Origin: Reyranella sp. CPCC 100927
Lineage (GTDB): Bacteria; Pseudomonadota; Alphaproteobacteria; Reyranellales; Reyranellaceae
Assembly: GCF_007859315.1 (NCBI RefSeq)
Contig: NZ_VOHA01000003.1
Coordinates: forward strand, 670,550-734,549
DNA length: 64,000 nucleotides
Reading direction: 5' to 3'
Of the stretch, positions 8,874 to 16,240 are shown piece by piece; the stretch's first letter is position 1; every line of letters starts with the position of its first letter. The notes below the pieces were generated by a model, which saw only the letters and a list, made by a program, of their open reading frames with translations, was not told the origin of the DNA and did not search any database. The position numbers and the translations under genes are program-made.

Positions 8874-9577
8874 TGGCATCGATGACGCGGCAGCTCCCCC
8901 TCGATCTGGCAGGTCCACCGTCCTACGGACGGGCCGACTTCCTGCCGGCCGAGGCCAATGCCGCGGCGCTGGCCTGGATCGACCGTTGGCCCGATTGGCC
9001 GGGCCCGGCGTCGGTTCTGGTGGGGCCGGCCGGCAGCGGCAAGACGCACCTTTTGCATCTGTGGGCCGAACGCGCCCAGGCGCTGCACCTGCATGGTGGC
9101 GAACTCGATCATCTGCAACTGGCGAGCTTGCTCGACGTCCTGGGCACGGCGCGGCATGTCGCGTTGGATGAGGCCGATGCCGTCGCCGACCGACCCAACG
9201 CCGAGCAGCAGCTGTTCCATCTGTACAACTGGCTGCGCGAGCGCGGCGGCTCGTTGCTGCTGGCGGCACGCGCGGCACCGGCGCGCTGGCCGCTGCGCCT
9301 GCCGGACCTGGCGTCGCGGCTGCGGGCGGCCGCGGTGGCCGAGATCGGCGCGCCGGATGATGCGCTGCTGAGCGCCGTGCTGGTCAAGCTGTTCCACGAC
9401 CGCCAGGTGACGATCACCGAGGAACTGGTCCAGTATCTGGTGCGCCGCATGGAGCGCTCGCTGTCGGCGGCCGTGGTCATGGTCGATCGCATTGACCGCC
9501 GGACACTGGCCGACAAGCGCCCTGTTTCCGTAAAACTGTTGCGAGAAATGACCGAGCTGGGGTTGGGCGAGGGGTGA
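8873..9577 (+). CDS. hda: Hda/HdaA regulator of DnaA
   Basis: 234-residue DnaA-related AAA+ protein that stimulates ATP hydrolysis by DnaA while bound to the sliding clamp, preventing re-initiation of replication. Seen: the clamp-binding motif QLPLDL (residues 7-12), Walker A GPAGSGKT (51-58), Walker B-like HVALDEADA and a C-terminal lid. There is no DnaA DNA-binding domain IV, which separates it from DnaA. The start overlaps the upstream stop (TGATG); an ATG three codons later is an alternative. It ends the DUF2066-PerM-Hda cluster. Confidence 0.93.
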   Translation: MASMTRQLPLDLAGPPSYGRADFLPAEANAAALAWIDRWPDWPGPASVLVGPAGSGKTHLLHLWAERAQALHLHGGELDHLQLASLLDVLGTARHVALDEADAVADRPNAEQQLFHLYNWLRERGGSLLLAARAAPARWPLRLPDLASRLRAAAVAEIGAPDDALLSAVLVKLFHDRQVTITEELVQYLVRRMERSLSAAVVMVDRIDRRTLADKRPVSVKLLREMTELGLGEG

Positions 9578-9633
9578 TATAGGGTGCGTTATGCATCCCG
9601 GCCGCAGCGCGTCGGAAACCAGGAGGGAAGTCG

Positions 9634-10413
9634 ATGGATCTGGGCATCAAGGGCCGCAAGGCGATCATCTGTGCGGCGAGCAAGGGTCTGGGCAAAGGCT
9701 GCGCCATGGCGCTGGCCAAGGAAGGTGTCGACGTCGTGATCAACGCGCGCACCGCGGACGTTCTTGAAAAGACGGCGGAGGAGATCCGCAAGGCGAGCGG
9801 CGTCAAGGTCACTGCCATCGCCTGCGACGTCACCACGCCGCAAGGGCGCGAGGCCGTTCTCGCCGCCTGCCCGGAGCCCGACATCGTGATCAACAACGCC
9901 GGCGGTCCGCCGCCGGGCGATTTCCGCGACTGGACGCGCGATCACTGGATCGCCGCGGTCGACGCCAACATGCTGACGCCGATCGAGTTCATCAAGGCCA
10001 CGGTCGACGGCATGATGGCGCGCGGTTTCGGGCGCATCGTCAACATCACCTCCAGCTCGGTGAAGGCGCCGATCGACATCCTCGGGCTCAGCAACGGGGC
10101 CCGCTCGGGGCTCACCGGGTTCGTCGCCGGCGTGGCGCGCAAGACGGTGAAGAACGGCGTCACCATCAACGGCCTGCTGCCGGGCCCGTTCGCCACCGAC
10201 CGCCTGCGCGGCACCTACGTGGCGCGCGCCAAGGCCACCAAGGGCGACGCCGACGAGGAAATGCGCAAGGGCGCCGCCGCCCATCCGGCCGGCCGTTTCG
10301 GCACGGCCGAGGAGTTCGGCGCCATGTGTGCATTCCTGTGCAGTGTCCATGCGGGCTACATCACCGGCCAGAACATCCTGATGGACGGCGGCCAGTACCC
10401 GGGTACGTACTGA
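9634..10413 (+). CDS. Atypical short-chain dehydrogenase/reductase (BKR-like)
   Basis: 259 residues with an SDR fold. The cofactor loop is AASKGLGKG (usual TGxxxGxG altered at the first positions), INNAGG is intact and the Ser of the catalytic tetrad is in ITSSS. Where YxxxK is expected, the sequence reads SNGAR (residues 153-157), so the catalytic Tyr and Lys are Ser and Arg. This fits a known subgroup annotated as 3-oxoacyl-ACP reductase-like but lacking the classical tetrad. The reaction is therefore unclear. AGGAGGG precedes the ATG. It stands alone between hda and yicC. Confidence 0.85.
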   Translation: MDLGIKGRKAIICAASKGLGKGCAMALAKEGVDVVINARTADVLEKTAEEIRKASGVKVTAIACDVTTPQGREAVLAACPEPDIVINNAGGPPPGDFRDWTRDHWIAAVDANMLTPIEFIKATVDGMMARGFGRIVNITSSSVKAPIDILGLSNGARSGLTGFVAGVARKTVKNGVTINGLLPGPFATDRLRGTYVARAKATKGDADEEMRKGAAAHPAGRFGTAEEFGAMCAFLCSVHAGYITGQNILMDGGQYPGTY

Positions 10414-10462
10414 TTGCTCACCCTCTCCACTTCGCGGGGAGGGGAAGACCATGTAGGTTGCG

Positions 10463-10484
10463 CGGGCCGGCCCGGGCCGGCCCG
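10463..10484. repeat. 22-bp perfect GC palindrome
   Basis: CGGGCCGGCCC followed directly by its reverse complement, then TTT. It lies after the SDR stop and just before the yicC ribosome binding site. It may terminate the SDR transcript, although the T tract is short. Confidence 0.55.
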
Positions 10485-10502
10485 TTTCAGGGGGAGTTGA
10501 GT

Positions 10503-11402
10503 TTGCCTATCGCCAGCATGACCGGCTACGCCCGCACCGACGGCAGCGACGGCGCCGTGTCCTTCGTGTGGGAAGCCCGCAGCGTCAACGGCCGCGCGCT
10601 CGAAACGCGCCTGCGGGTGCCGACGGGATACGAACGGCTGGAGCATCCAGCACGGGCGGCGATTGCCGAGGTGTTGCGGCGCGGCAGCGTGTCGGTGTCG
10701 CTGCAGGTCGCCGAGCGTCGCACGCAGCAGGCGGTGCGCATCAACCGCGAGCTGGTGCGCGAGTTGCTGGCCGAGATCGCCGACCTGCGGGCGCACGGCG
10801 ACATCGCGCCGCCCAGCGCCGATGGCTTGTTGCGGGTGCGCGGCGTCATCGAGGAGGAGGCGGCACAAGCCCTGTCTGAAGAGGAGATCGCGGCGCGCGA
10901 CGCCAAGATGATGGAGACCTTGCGCCAGGCGCTGCGCGGCCTGGTGGAGGCGCGGGCCGGCGAGGGCGCGCGACTGGCCGTCGTGCTCGACGGACATCTC
11001 AACACCATCGCGGCGCTGCGCGACAAGGCCGCCGGCCGTGCCGCGGCGCAAGGCGATCTGATCCGCGCCCGCTTTGCAGCGCAGATGACGGACATCCTGG
11101 AGCGCATGCCGCCGCTGTCGCCCGAGCGCATGGCGCAGGAGGTCGCGGTGCTGGTCGGCAAGGCCGATGTGCGCGAGGAACTCGATCGCTTGCAGGCGCA
11201 CATCGCGGCTGCGCATGAGCTGATGAAGGCGGCGAGCCCGACCAACCCGATCGGCCGCAAGTTCGACTTTCTGTGCCAGGAGTTCAACCGCGAGGCCAAT
11301 ACGCTGTGCTCCAAGTCGGCCGACATCGAGCTGACGCGGATCGGCATCGAGCTGAAGAGCGCTGTCGAACAGATGCGTGAGCAGGTCCAGAATGTCGAAT
11401 GA
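10503..11402 (+). CDS. yicC: YicC family endoribonuclease
   Basis: 299-residue cytoplasmic protein of the YicC/YloC family, recently shown in other bacteria to be an RNA endonuclease. The N-terminal signature IASMTGYAR, the central GEG/ALRDKAAGR region and the C-terminal NPIGRKFDFLCQEFNREANT with SKSADIE are all present. The start is taken as TTG at 10503 (PIASMTGYAR): GGGGGAG at 10490-10496 is correctly spaced and the family has a few residues before SMTG. ATG at 10518 would cut into the signature. It overlaps gmk by 11 bp, the usual yicC-gmk pair. Confidence 0.93.
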   Translation: MPIASMTGYARTDGSDGAVSFVWEARSVNGRALETRLRVPTGYERLEHPARAAIAEVLRRGSVSVSLQVAERRTQQAVRINRELVRELLAEIADLRAHGDIAPPSADGLLRVRGVIEEEAAQALSEEEIAARDAKMMETLRQALRGLVEARAGEGARLAVVLDGHLNTIAALRDKAAGRAAAQGDLIRARFAAQMTDILERMPPLSPERMAQEVAVLVGKADVREELDRLQAHIAAAHELMKAASPTNPIGRKFDFLCQEFNREANTLCSKSADIELTRIGIELKSAVEQMREQVQNVE

Positions 11403-12042
11403 GGCCGCCGCCGGACCAATCGTGCGGCGCGGATTGATGCTGGTGTTGTCCTCGCCGTCGGGCGCCGGCAAGACGACCTTGTCGCGCCTGTTGCTGCAGC
11501 ATGAGCCGGGCATCGAGCTTTCGATATCGGTGACCACGCGCGCCAAGCGGCCGGCGGAGCAGGACGGCGTCGACTACTACTTCGTCGACCACAAGACGTT
11601 CCGCGGCATGACGGCGCGCGACGAGCTTTTGGAGTACGCTCAAGTCTTCGATCACCACTACGGAACGCCGCGCGGACCGGTGGAACGCACCTTGTCGGCC
11701 GGGCGTGACATGCTGTTCGACATTGACTGGCAGGGCACGCAGCAGCTCGCCGAGCGCGCGCGCCAGGACCTGGTGAGCGTCTTCATCCTGCCACCGTCCA
11801 CCCAGGAACTGGAACGCCGCCTGGTGAGCCGGGCGCAGGATCCGCCCGAGGTCGTGGCGCGGCGCATGGCCAAGGCGGCCGACGAGATGAGCCACTGGGC
11901 CGAGTACGACTACGTGATCGTGAACGAAAACCTCGACCACAGCCTGGCGCTGGTGAAGTCGATCCTGACCGCCGAGCGATTGAAACGCACCCGTCAGGTC
12001 GGTCTGTCGGACTTCGTGAAGTCGCTGCGCTCGGCGCCGTAG
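11392..12042 (+). CDS. gmk: Guanylate kinase
   Basis: Phosphorylates GMP to GDP. 216 residues, with the P-loop SSPSGAGKTTL (about residues 20-30), the GMP-binding segment SVTTRAKRPAEQDGVDYYFV and the late RMAKAADEMSHWAEYDYVIVNENLD block. The start at ATG 11392 (MSNEAAAG) lies inside the yicC end; an in-frame GTG five codons earlier is possible. Co-transcribed with yicC. Confidence 0.97.
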   Translation: MSNEAAAGPIVRRGLMLVLSSPSGAGKTTLSRLLLQHEPGIELSISVTTRAKRPAEQDGVDYYFVDHKTFRGMTARDELLEYAQVFDHHYGTPRGPVERTLSAGRDMLFDIDWQGTQQLAERARQDLVSVFILPPSTQELERRLVSRAQDPPEVVARRMAKAADEMSHWAEYDYVIVNENLDHSLALVKSILTAERLKRTRQVGLSDFVKSLRSAP

Positions 12043-12052
12043 TCCATTCTGT

Positions 12053-12125
12053 CATCCCGGGCGGCGAGGGATCTCCCGCGAACGGAGACTCCATTTCCAC
12101 GAGATCCCTCGCTGCGCTCGGGATG
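12053..12125. repeat. Imperfect inverted repeat, CATCCCGAGCGC family (copy 1)
   Basis: Left arm 12053-12075 and right arm 12101-12125 are reverse complements apart from a few changes in the middle, where the left arm reads GGGCGGCGA in place of GAGCGCAGCGA. The same unit forms a perfect repeat at 44786-44875. It lies between the convergent ends of gmk and the Pro-rich protein gene and can form a long hairpin that could end both transcripts. Confidence 0.75.
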
Positions 12126-12134
12126 CCACTTGAA

Positions 12135-12968
12135 TCACTGCAGCGGCGAGACCACGCGGCAGGGGGCGTTGTCGACGAACTGACCGGTCGGCGGCCCCGC
12201 GATCTCGGCGGCCACTTTCTCGCCGCCGCGCACGTTGCGCAGGATGACGGTGGTGTCGTTCACCTTGCGGTCGCCGTTGTTGAACGTGCAGGCAATGGTG
12301 ACGTCGAACATGCGCGACGTGTTGTTGGCCAGCACCATCGACAGTTGCCAGCGATAGTCGGGGCCCGGCCGCAGTCCGGGCAGCTCCAGCGTGACGACGG
12401 GGATCTGGGTACCGGGTGCCGACCGCATCGGCACGGCGCCGACGCGCCGCCACTGCGGCTCGACCGTGCTGGGGCCCTGGTTCTGTCCGGGCAGGACGAC
12501 GCCCGGCGCGGCGCCGATGGTGGTGCCGCCGCCCGGCGCGCCGCCGCGGCCCTGCTGGCGCGGATCGAAAGCGCGGTCCTCCGGCGCCACCGGCTTGTCG
12601 TCCTGACCGACACGGGACGGGTCCGTAGGCGGCGGGGCAAGCGGTTGCGAACCGACCGTGGGTGGTGGTGTCGTTGTCGGCGCGGCCGCCGGACGCTGCG
12701 GTGTCGGCGGCGGTGTCGGGGCGGCCTGGGGGGTGGGCGCCGGCTGCGGCGCGGCTGCGGCCGGCGGGGCCGCGGACGGAGCACCGCCCGACTCGACCTT
12801 GTCATAACAGGCCAGCCGGGCCTGCGTTTCGGTGATCTCGGCGCAGAGCTTCAGCCGGCGCGTCATGGTGTCGAGCATGTCGCTCGAACGGTCGAGCGAC
12901 GGCTGCGGCTGCGCGGCTGCGGTCCCGGCGACCAGCGCAGCGACAGCGGAGAGGGTGGCGATACGCAT
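12135..12968 (-). CDS. Secreted Pro/Ala-rich protein of unknown function
   Basis: 277 residues. An N-terminal signal peptide ends near GTAAAQP. Two Cys follow in LKLCAEITETQARLACYDKV, a short motif seen in various alphaproteobacterial exported proteins. A low-complexity Pro/Ala linker (residues ~65-150) leads to a C-terminal beta-rich domain (VVTLELPGLRPGPDYRW, CTFNNGDRKVNDTT) ending with a further Cys. It is probably periplasmic. An upstream ATG at 12989 is possible; 12968 puts the signal peptide first. No function is recognised. Confidence 0.75.
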   Translation of the reverse strand: MRIATLSAVAALVAGTAAAQPQPSLDRSSDMLDTMTRRLKLCAEITETQARLACYDKVESGGAPSAAPPAAAAPQPAPTPQAAPTPPPTPQRPAAAPTTTPPPTVGSQPLAPPPTDPSRVGQDDKPVAPEDRAFDPRQQGRGGAPGGGTTIGAAPGVVLPGQNQGPSTVEPQWRRVGAVPMRSAPGTQIPVVTLELPGLRPGPDYRWQLSMVLANNTSRMFDVTIACTFNNGDRKVNDTTVILRNVRGGEKVAAEIAGPPTGQFVDNAPCRVVSPLQ

Positions 12969-13084
12969 GGAGCGGCCCCGATTGAGCATTTGGGAAGGAC
13001 AATGCCAGCGACTTTGGCCCCGAAGATGGCAAAAATGTAGCGCCCCCTGCCACAGTGCGCCACTGGGACAGCTGCCGGTCCCGG

Positions 13085-13846
13085 TTAGAGATGGCGGCGA
13101 AACAGGGCGAGCACGGTTTGAAAATGCTGCTCGGCCGCCGGTTTGTTGTAGGTCACGCTATCGGCGAACGCGTAGCCGTGGCCGGTGCCGGGCACAATGT
13201 CGACCGTGCTCTTGAACGGCGCCTGCGCCAGATGCGCCTTGAAGGCGGCAACCTGATCGAGCGGTACGTGGGAGTCGAACTCGGCGAAGGCGAAGTAAAG
13301 CTCGGCCTCGATCTCGCCCAGCCGGCGCCACGGCGCCTGCGGTACGTCGGCCATCAGCCGGGTGCCGTAGAACGACGCACCGCAGGCGATGCGCCCGGGC
13401 CAGCTCGCCGCCGTGGTGACGATATAGGCACCGCTCATGCAGTAGCCCACGGTGCCGACCTTGCCGGGGCGTACCGACCGATCGGCATCGATGTGGTCGA
13501 GCAGCGCACCGATGTCGCGGCTCACGTCGGGATAGCCGATCGCCGTGCGGTGGCGCGTCATTTCGGCGGTATTCTTTTCGACATCAGGATGATTGTGCAG
13601 GGGCCCCGCCACGAAGTCGCGCGATGTGCGGTAGTAGAGGTTGGGCACGAACACGACATAGCCCGCCGCCGCGATGCGCCGCGCGATGTCGCGCAGCGCA
13701 GTGCGCACGCCGGCGGCGTCCGTCAGCATCACCACCGCCGGGTAGGGCACAGCCTGGCGCGGCCGCACCCTGTATGTGTTCATCACCCCGTCGGCAGTGG
13801 CGATGTCGACGTCGCTCTCGATCACGACGTTGCTGGCGCCGGCCAC
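13085..13846 (-). CDS. Dienelactone hydrolase family protein
   Basis: 253-residue alpha/beta hydrolase of the dienelactone hydrolase type. The triad is visible: nucleophile Cys136 in GYCMSGAY, Asp191 in AEFDSHVP and His223 in GTGHGYAF. The enzymes open cyclic ester bonds such as dienelactone, but many family members have other substrates. The start overlaps the end of pyrC' by 25 bp, so it is the third gene of the pyrB-pyrC' operon. No aromatic-degradation genes are adjacent. Confidence 0.88.
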   Translation of the reverse strand: MAGASNVVIESDVDIATADGVMNTYRVRPRQAVPYPAVVMLTDAAGVRTALRDIARRIAAAGYVVFVPNLYYRTSRDFVAGPLHNHPDVEKNTAEMTRHRTAIGYPDVSRDIGALLDHIDADRSVRPGKVGTVGYCMSGAYIVTTAASWPGRIACGASFYGTRLMADVPQAPWRRLGEIEAELYFAFAEFDSHVPLDQVAAFKAHLAQAPFKSTVDIVPGTGHGYAFADSVTYNKPAAEQHFQTVLALFRRHL

Positions 13847-15153
13847 CGCGCGGTGTCGCGGTAGATGACGCGCCCGTCAACCACGGTCAGCAGCGCACGC
13901 CCCTGCGTCGGGCGCTCGTCAAAGGCGGTGTTGCCGGTCTTGCTGTTGAACTGCTCGGGATCGATGACCCAGGCGATGTCGGGATCGAACAGCACGAGGT
14001 CGGCCGGCGCACCTTTCTCGAAGCGTCCGCCCGGCAGGTTGAACAGTCGGGCCGGCGTGCTGGCCAGCCGCTGCCAGATCGCCGGCAGGCCCATGTGGCG
14101 GTTGTGGTACAGTTCCAGCGCAATCGGCAGCAGGGTCTCCAGACCGACGACGCCGGGCTGCGCCATGGCGAACGGCACACGCTTGCTTTCGACGTCCTGC
14201 GGGCGGTGGTCGGATACGATGCAGTCGATGGTGCCGTCCTTCAGCCCCTCGACGATGGCACGCCGATCGGCTTCGCTGCGCAGCGGTGGCACGACCTTGG
14301 CGAAGGTGCGGTAGTCGCCGACCGCCAGCTCATTGAGCGCGAAATAGTGCGGCGCCGTATCGCAGGTGACGTTCAGCCCGCGCGCCTTGGCGGCGCGCAT
14401 CACCTCGACGCCCTCGGCGGTCGAGATCTTGCTGGCGTGGTAGCGCGCGCCGGTCATCTCGACCAGCCGCAGGTCGCGCTCCAGCATGATCGCCTCGGCC
14501 AGCTTGTGGCTGCTCGACAGCCCCAGCCGCGTGGCCAGCTCGCCGCTGTTCATGTGGCCGCTCGACAGCGACGGCTCCTGCGGCAGATGCACGATCAGCG
14601 CGCCGAACGTTTTGGCGTAGTAGAGCAGGCGGCGCATGGTCTGGGCGTTGCCCACCGGGCGATCGGCGTCGGTGAAGGCGACGGCGCCGGCTTCCTTCAG
14701 CAGCCCGAGTTCGGCCAGCTGCTCGCCCTGCAGATCCATGGTCAGAGCGCCGTAGGCGTACATCTTGGAGAGCCGCACCTGGCGCGAGCGGCGATGCACG
14801 AACTCGATCAGCGAGGCATCGTCGAACGGCGGATCGGTGTCCGGCAGGATGCACATGGACGTGACGCCGCCGGCGGCCGCAGCCTGGCCGGCGGTGTCGA
14901 GCGTCTCCTTGTGCTCTTCGCCGGGCTCGCCCGTGTGCACCCGCAGATCGACGATGCCGGGTGCCAGGCAATGGCGCTGGCAGTCGACCGTCTCGATGCC
15001 CCACGGCGCGCCGCTGGAGAACAGGTTGGGCCCGAAGTCGGCGATCTTGCCATCGGCGCCGACCAGCAGGCTGCCCAGCCCGTCGGTGCCGGCGGCAGGA
15101 TCTATGAGGCGGGCGTTGATGTAGGCGACAGGAGCGCCGGTACCGTTGGCCAT
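13822..15153 (-). CDS. pyrC: Dihydroorotase-like protein (degenerate PyrC', probably structural)
   Basis: 443 residues of the amidohydrolase fold, homologous to dihydroorotase. The metal-binding signature, usually DxHxHxREPG, reads DLRVHTGEPG (residues 69-78): the first metal His is Arg71 and the substrate Arg is Gly75. The late TDHAPH signature reads SDHRPQD. This is the pattern of the inactive pyrC' (pyrX) proteins that hold aspartate transcarbamoylase catalytic trimers together. It sits one base after the pyrB stop, consistent with that role. A catalytic dihydroorotase must then be encoded elsewhere. Confidence 0.88.
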   Translation of the reverse strand: MANGTGAPVAYINARLIDPAAGTDGLGSLLVGADGKIADFGPNLFSSGAPWGIETVDCQRHCLAPGIVDLRVHTGEPGEEHKETLDTAGQAAAAGGVTSMCILPDTDPPFDDASLIEFVHRRSRQVRLSKMYAYGALTMDLQGEQLAELGLLKEAGAVAFTDADRPVGNAQTMRRLLYYAKTFGALIVHLPQEPSLSSGHMNSGELATRLGLSSSHKLAEAIMLERDLRLVEMTGARYHASKISTAEGVEVMRAAKARGLNVTCDTAPHYFALNELAVGDYRTFAKVVPPLRSEADRRAIVEGLKDGTIDCIVSDHRPQDVESKRVPFAMAQPGVVGLETLLPIALELYHNRHMGLPAIWQRLASTPARLFNLPGGRFEKGAPADLVLFDPDIAWVIDPEQFNSKTGNTAFDERPTQGRALLTVVDGRVIYRDTARWPAPATS

Positions 15154-15154
15154 G

Positions 15155-16135
15155 TCAGCGTCCCTGATCGCCGGCGAGGCGTTCGTCGTAGTTGCTCAGC
15201 CCGCCGACCAGCGCGTCGAGGCAGGCCATGCGCACGGCGACGCCCATTTCGACCTGCTCGTGGATGACGCTGCGCTGCAGGTCGTCGGCCACCGCCGAGT
15301 CGATCTCGACGCCGCGGTTCATCGGCCCGGGGTGCATGATCAGTGCGTCCGGCTTGGCCACCTTCAGCTTGTCGGCGTCCAGTCCGAAGAAGTGGAAGTA
15401 CTCGCTGGTGGTCGGCACGAACGAGCCGCTCATGCGCTCGGTCTGCAGGCGCAGCATCATCACGATGTCGGCATCCTTCAGACCGCTTTTCATACTGAAG
15501 TGCGGCTCGACGCCCAACCGGTCGACTTCGGTCGGCATCAGGGTGGCCGGCGCCACCACCCGAACGCGGGCGCCCATGATGTTCAGCAGATGGATATTGG
15601 AGCGCGCAACCCGGCTATGCAGCACATCGCCGCAGATCGCCACGGTGAGGCCCGCGAGCTTGCCCTTGCGACGGCGGATGGTGAGCGCATCCAGCAAGGC
15701 CTGGGTCGGATGCTCATGCTGGCCGTCGCCGCCGTTCACGACGGTGCAATTGACCTTCTGCGACAGCAGGTTCACGGCGCCCGAGTCCTGGTGCCGCACC
15801 ACCAGGGCGTCCGGCAGCATGGCGTTGAGCGTCATGGCGGTGTCGAGCAGGGTCTCGCCCTTGCGGGTCGAGGAACTCTGCACCTCCATGTTCACCACGT
15901 CGGCGCCCAGGCGCTTGGCGGCGACCTCGAAGGAGGTGCGGGTGCGGGTACTGTTCTCGAAGAACAGGTTGATGATGGTACGACCCGCCAGCACGTCGCG
16001 CTTCTTCACGAGCGAACGGCTGGTGTCGATATAGGTCTCGGAAAGATCCAGCAGCGCCGCGATAGTGGCGGCCGTCAGACCTTCGATGCCGAGCAGGTGC
16101 CGCGGCATCCCGGGGATCAGGGGGCGCATTGTCAT
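15155..16135 (-). CDS. pyrB: Aspartate carbamoyltransferase catalytic subunit
   Basis: Makes N-carbamoyl-aspartate from carbamoyl phosphate and aspartate, the first committed step of pyrimidine synthesis. 326 residues. Carbamoyl-phosphate motif [21 protein letters not shown] loop, HPTQALLD and [12 protein letters not shown] are all intact. First gene of the pyrB-pyrC'-hydrolase operon. The first ATG is at 16135; a second, two codons later (16129), is equally plausible. No pyrI is nearby, as expected when a pyrC' protein is the partner. Confidence 0.97.
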   Translation of the reverse strand: MTMRPLIPGMPRHLLGIEGLTAATIAALLDLSETYIDTSRSLVKKRDVLAGRTIINLFFENSTRTRTSFEVAAKRLGADVVNMEVQSSSTRKGETLLDTAMTLNAMLPDALVVRHQDSGAVNLLSQKVNCTVVNGGDGQHEHPTQALLDALTIRRRKGKLAGLTVAICGDVLHSRVARSNIHLLNIMGARVRVVAPATLMPTEVDRLGVEPHFSMKSGLKDADIVMMLRLQTERMSGSFVPTTSEYFHFFGLDADKLKVAKPDALIMHPGPMNRGVEIDSAVADDLQRSVIHEQVEMGVAVRMACLDALVGGLSNYDERLAGDQGR

Positions 16136-16206
16136 TAAAGGCGCACACTAAGCAGACCGCGTACGGCGATGCAAGCTTATGCGACCGTGTGGGTGTGGAT
16201 GGAGCA

Positions 16207-16237
16207 GTTCCTCCCCCGACTTCGTTGGGGGAGGAAC
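16207..16237. terminator. Hairpin just after the exoprotein stop
   Basis: Perfect 11-bp arms GTTCCTCCCCC (16207-16217) and GGGGGAGGAAC (16227-16237) with a 9-base loop. It lies 3 bases past the stop of the giant minus-strand gene and upstream of pyrB. It is a likely transcript end but lacks a U tract on the minus strand. It belongs to the GGGGAGG hairpin type also seen at 7167 and 63812. Confidence 0.55.
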
Positions 16238-16240
16238 GTG

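Noticed and set aside
12053..12125. CRISPR-like repeat
   Set aside because: Only a single inverted pair, no direct repeats with regular spacers and no cas genes anywhere in the window.
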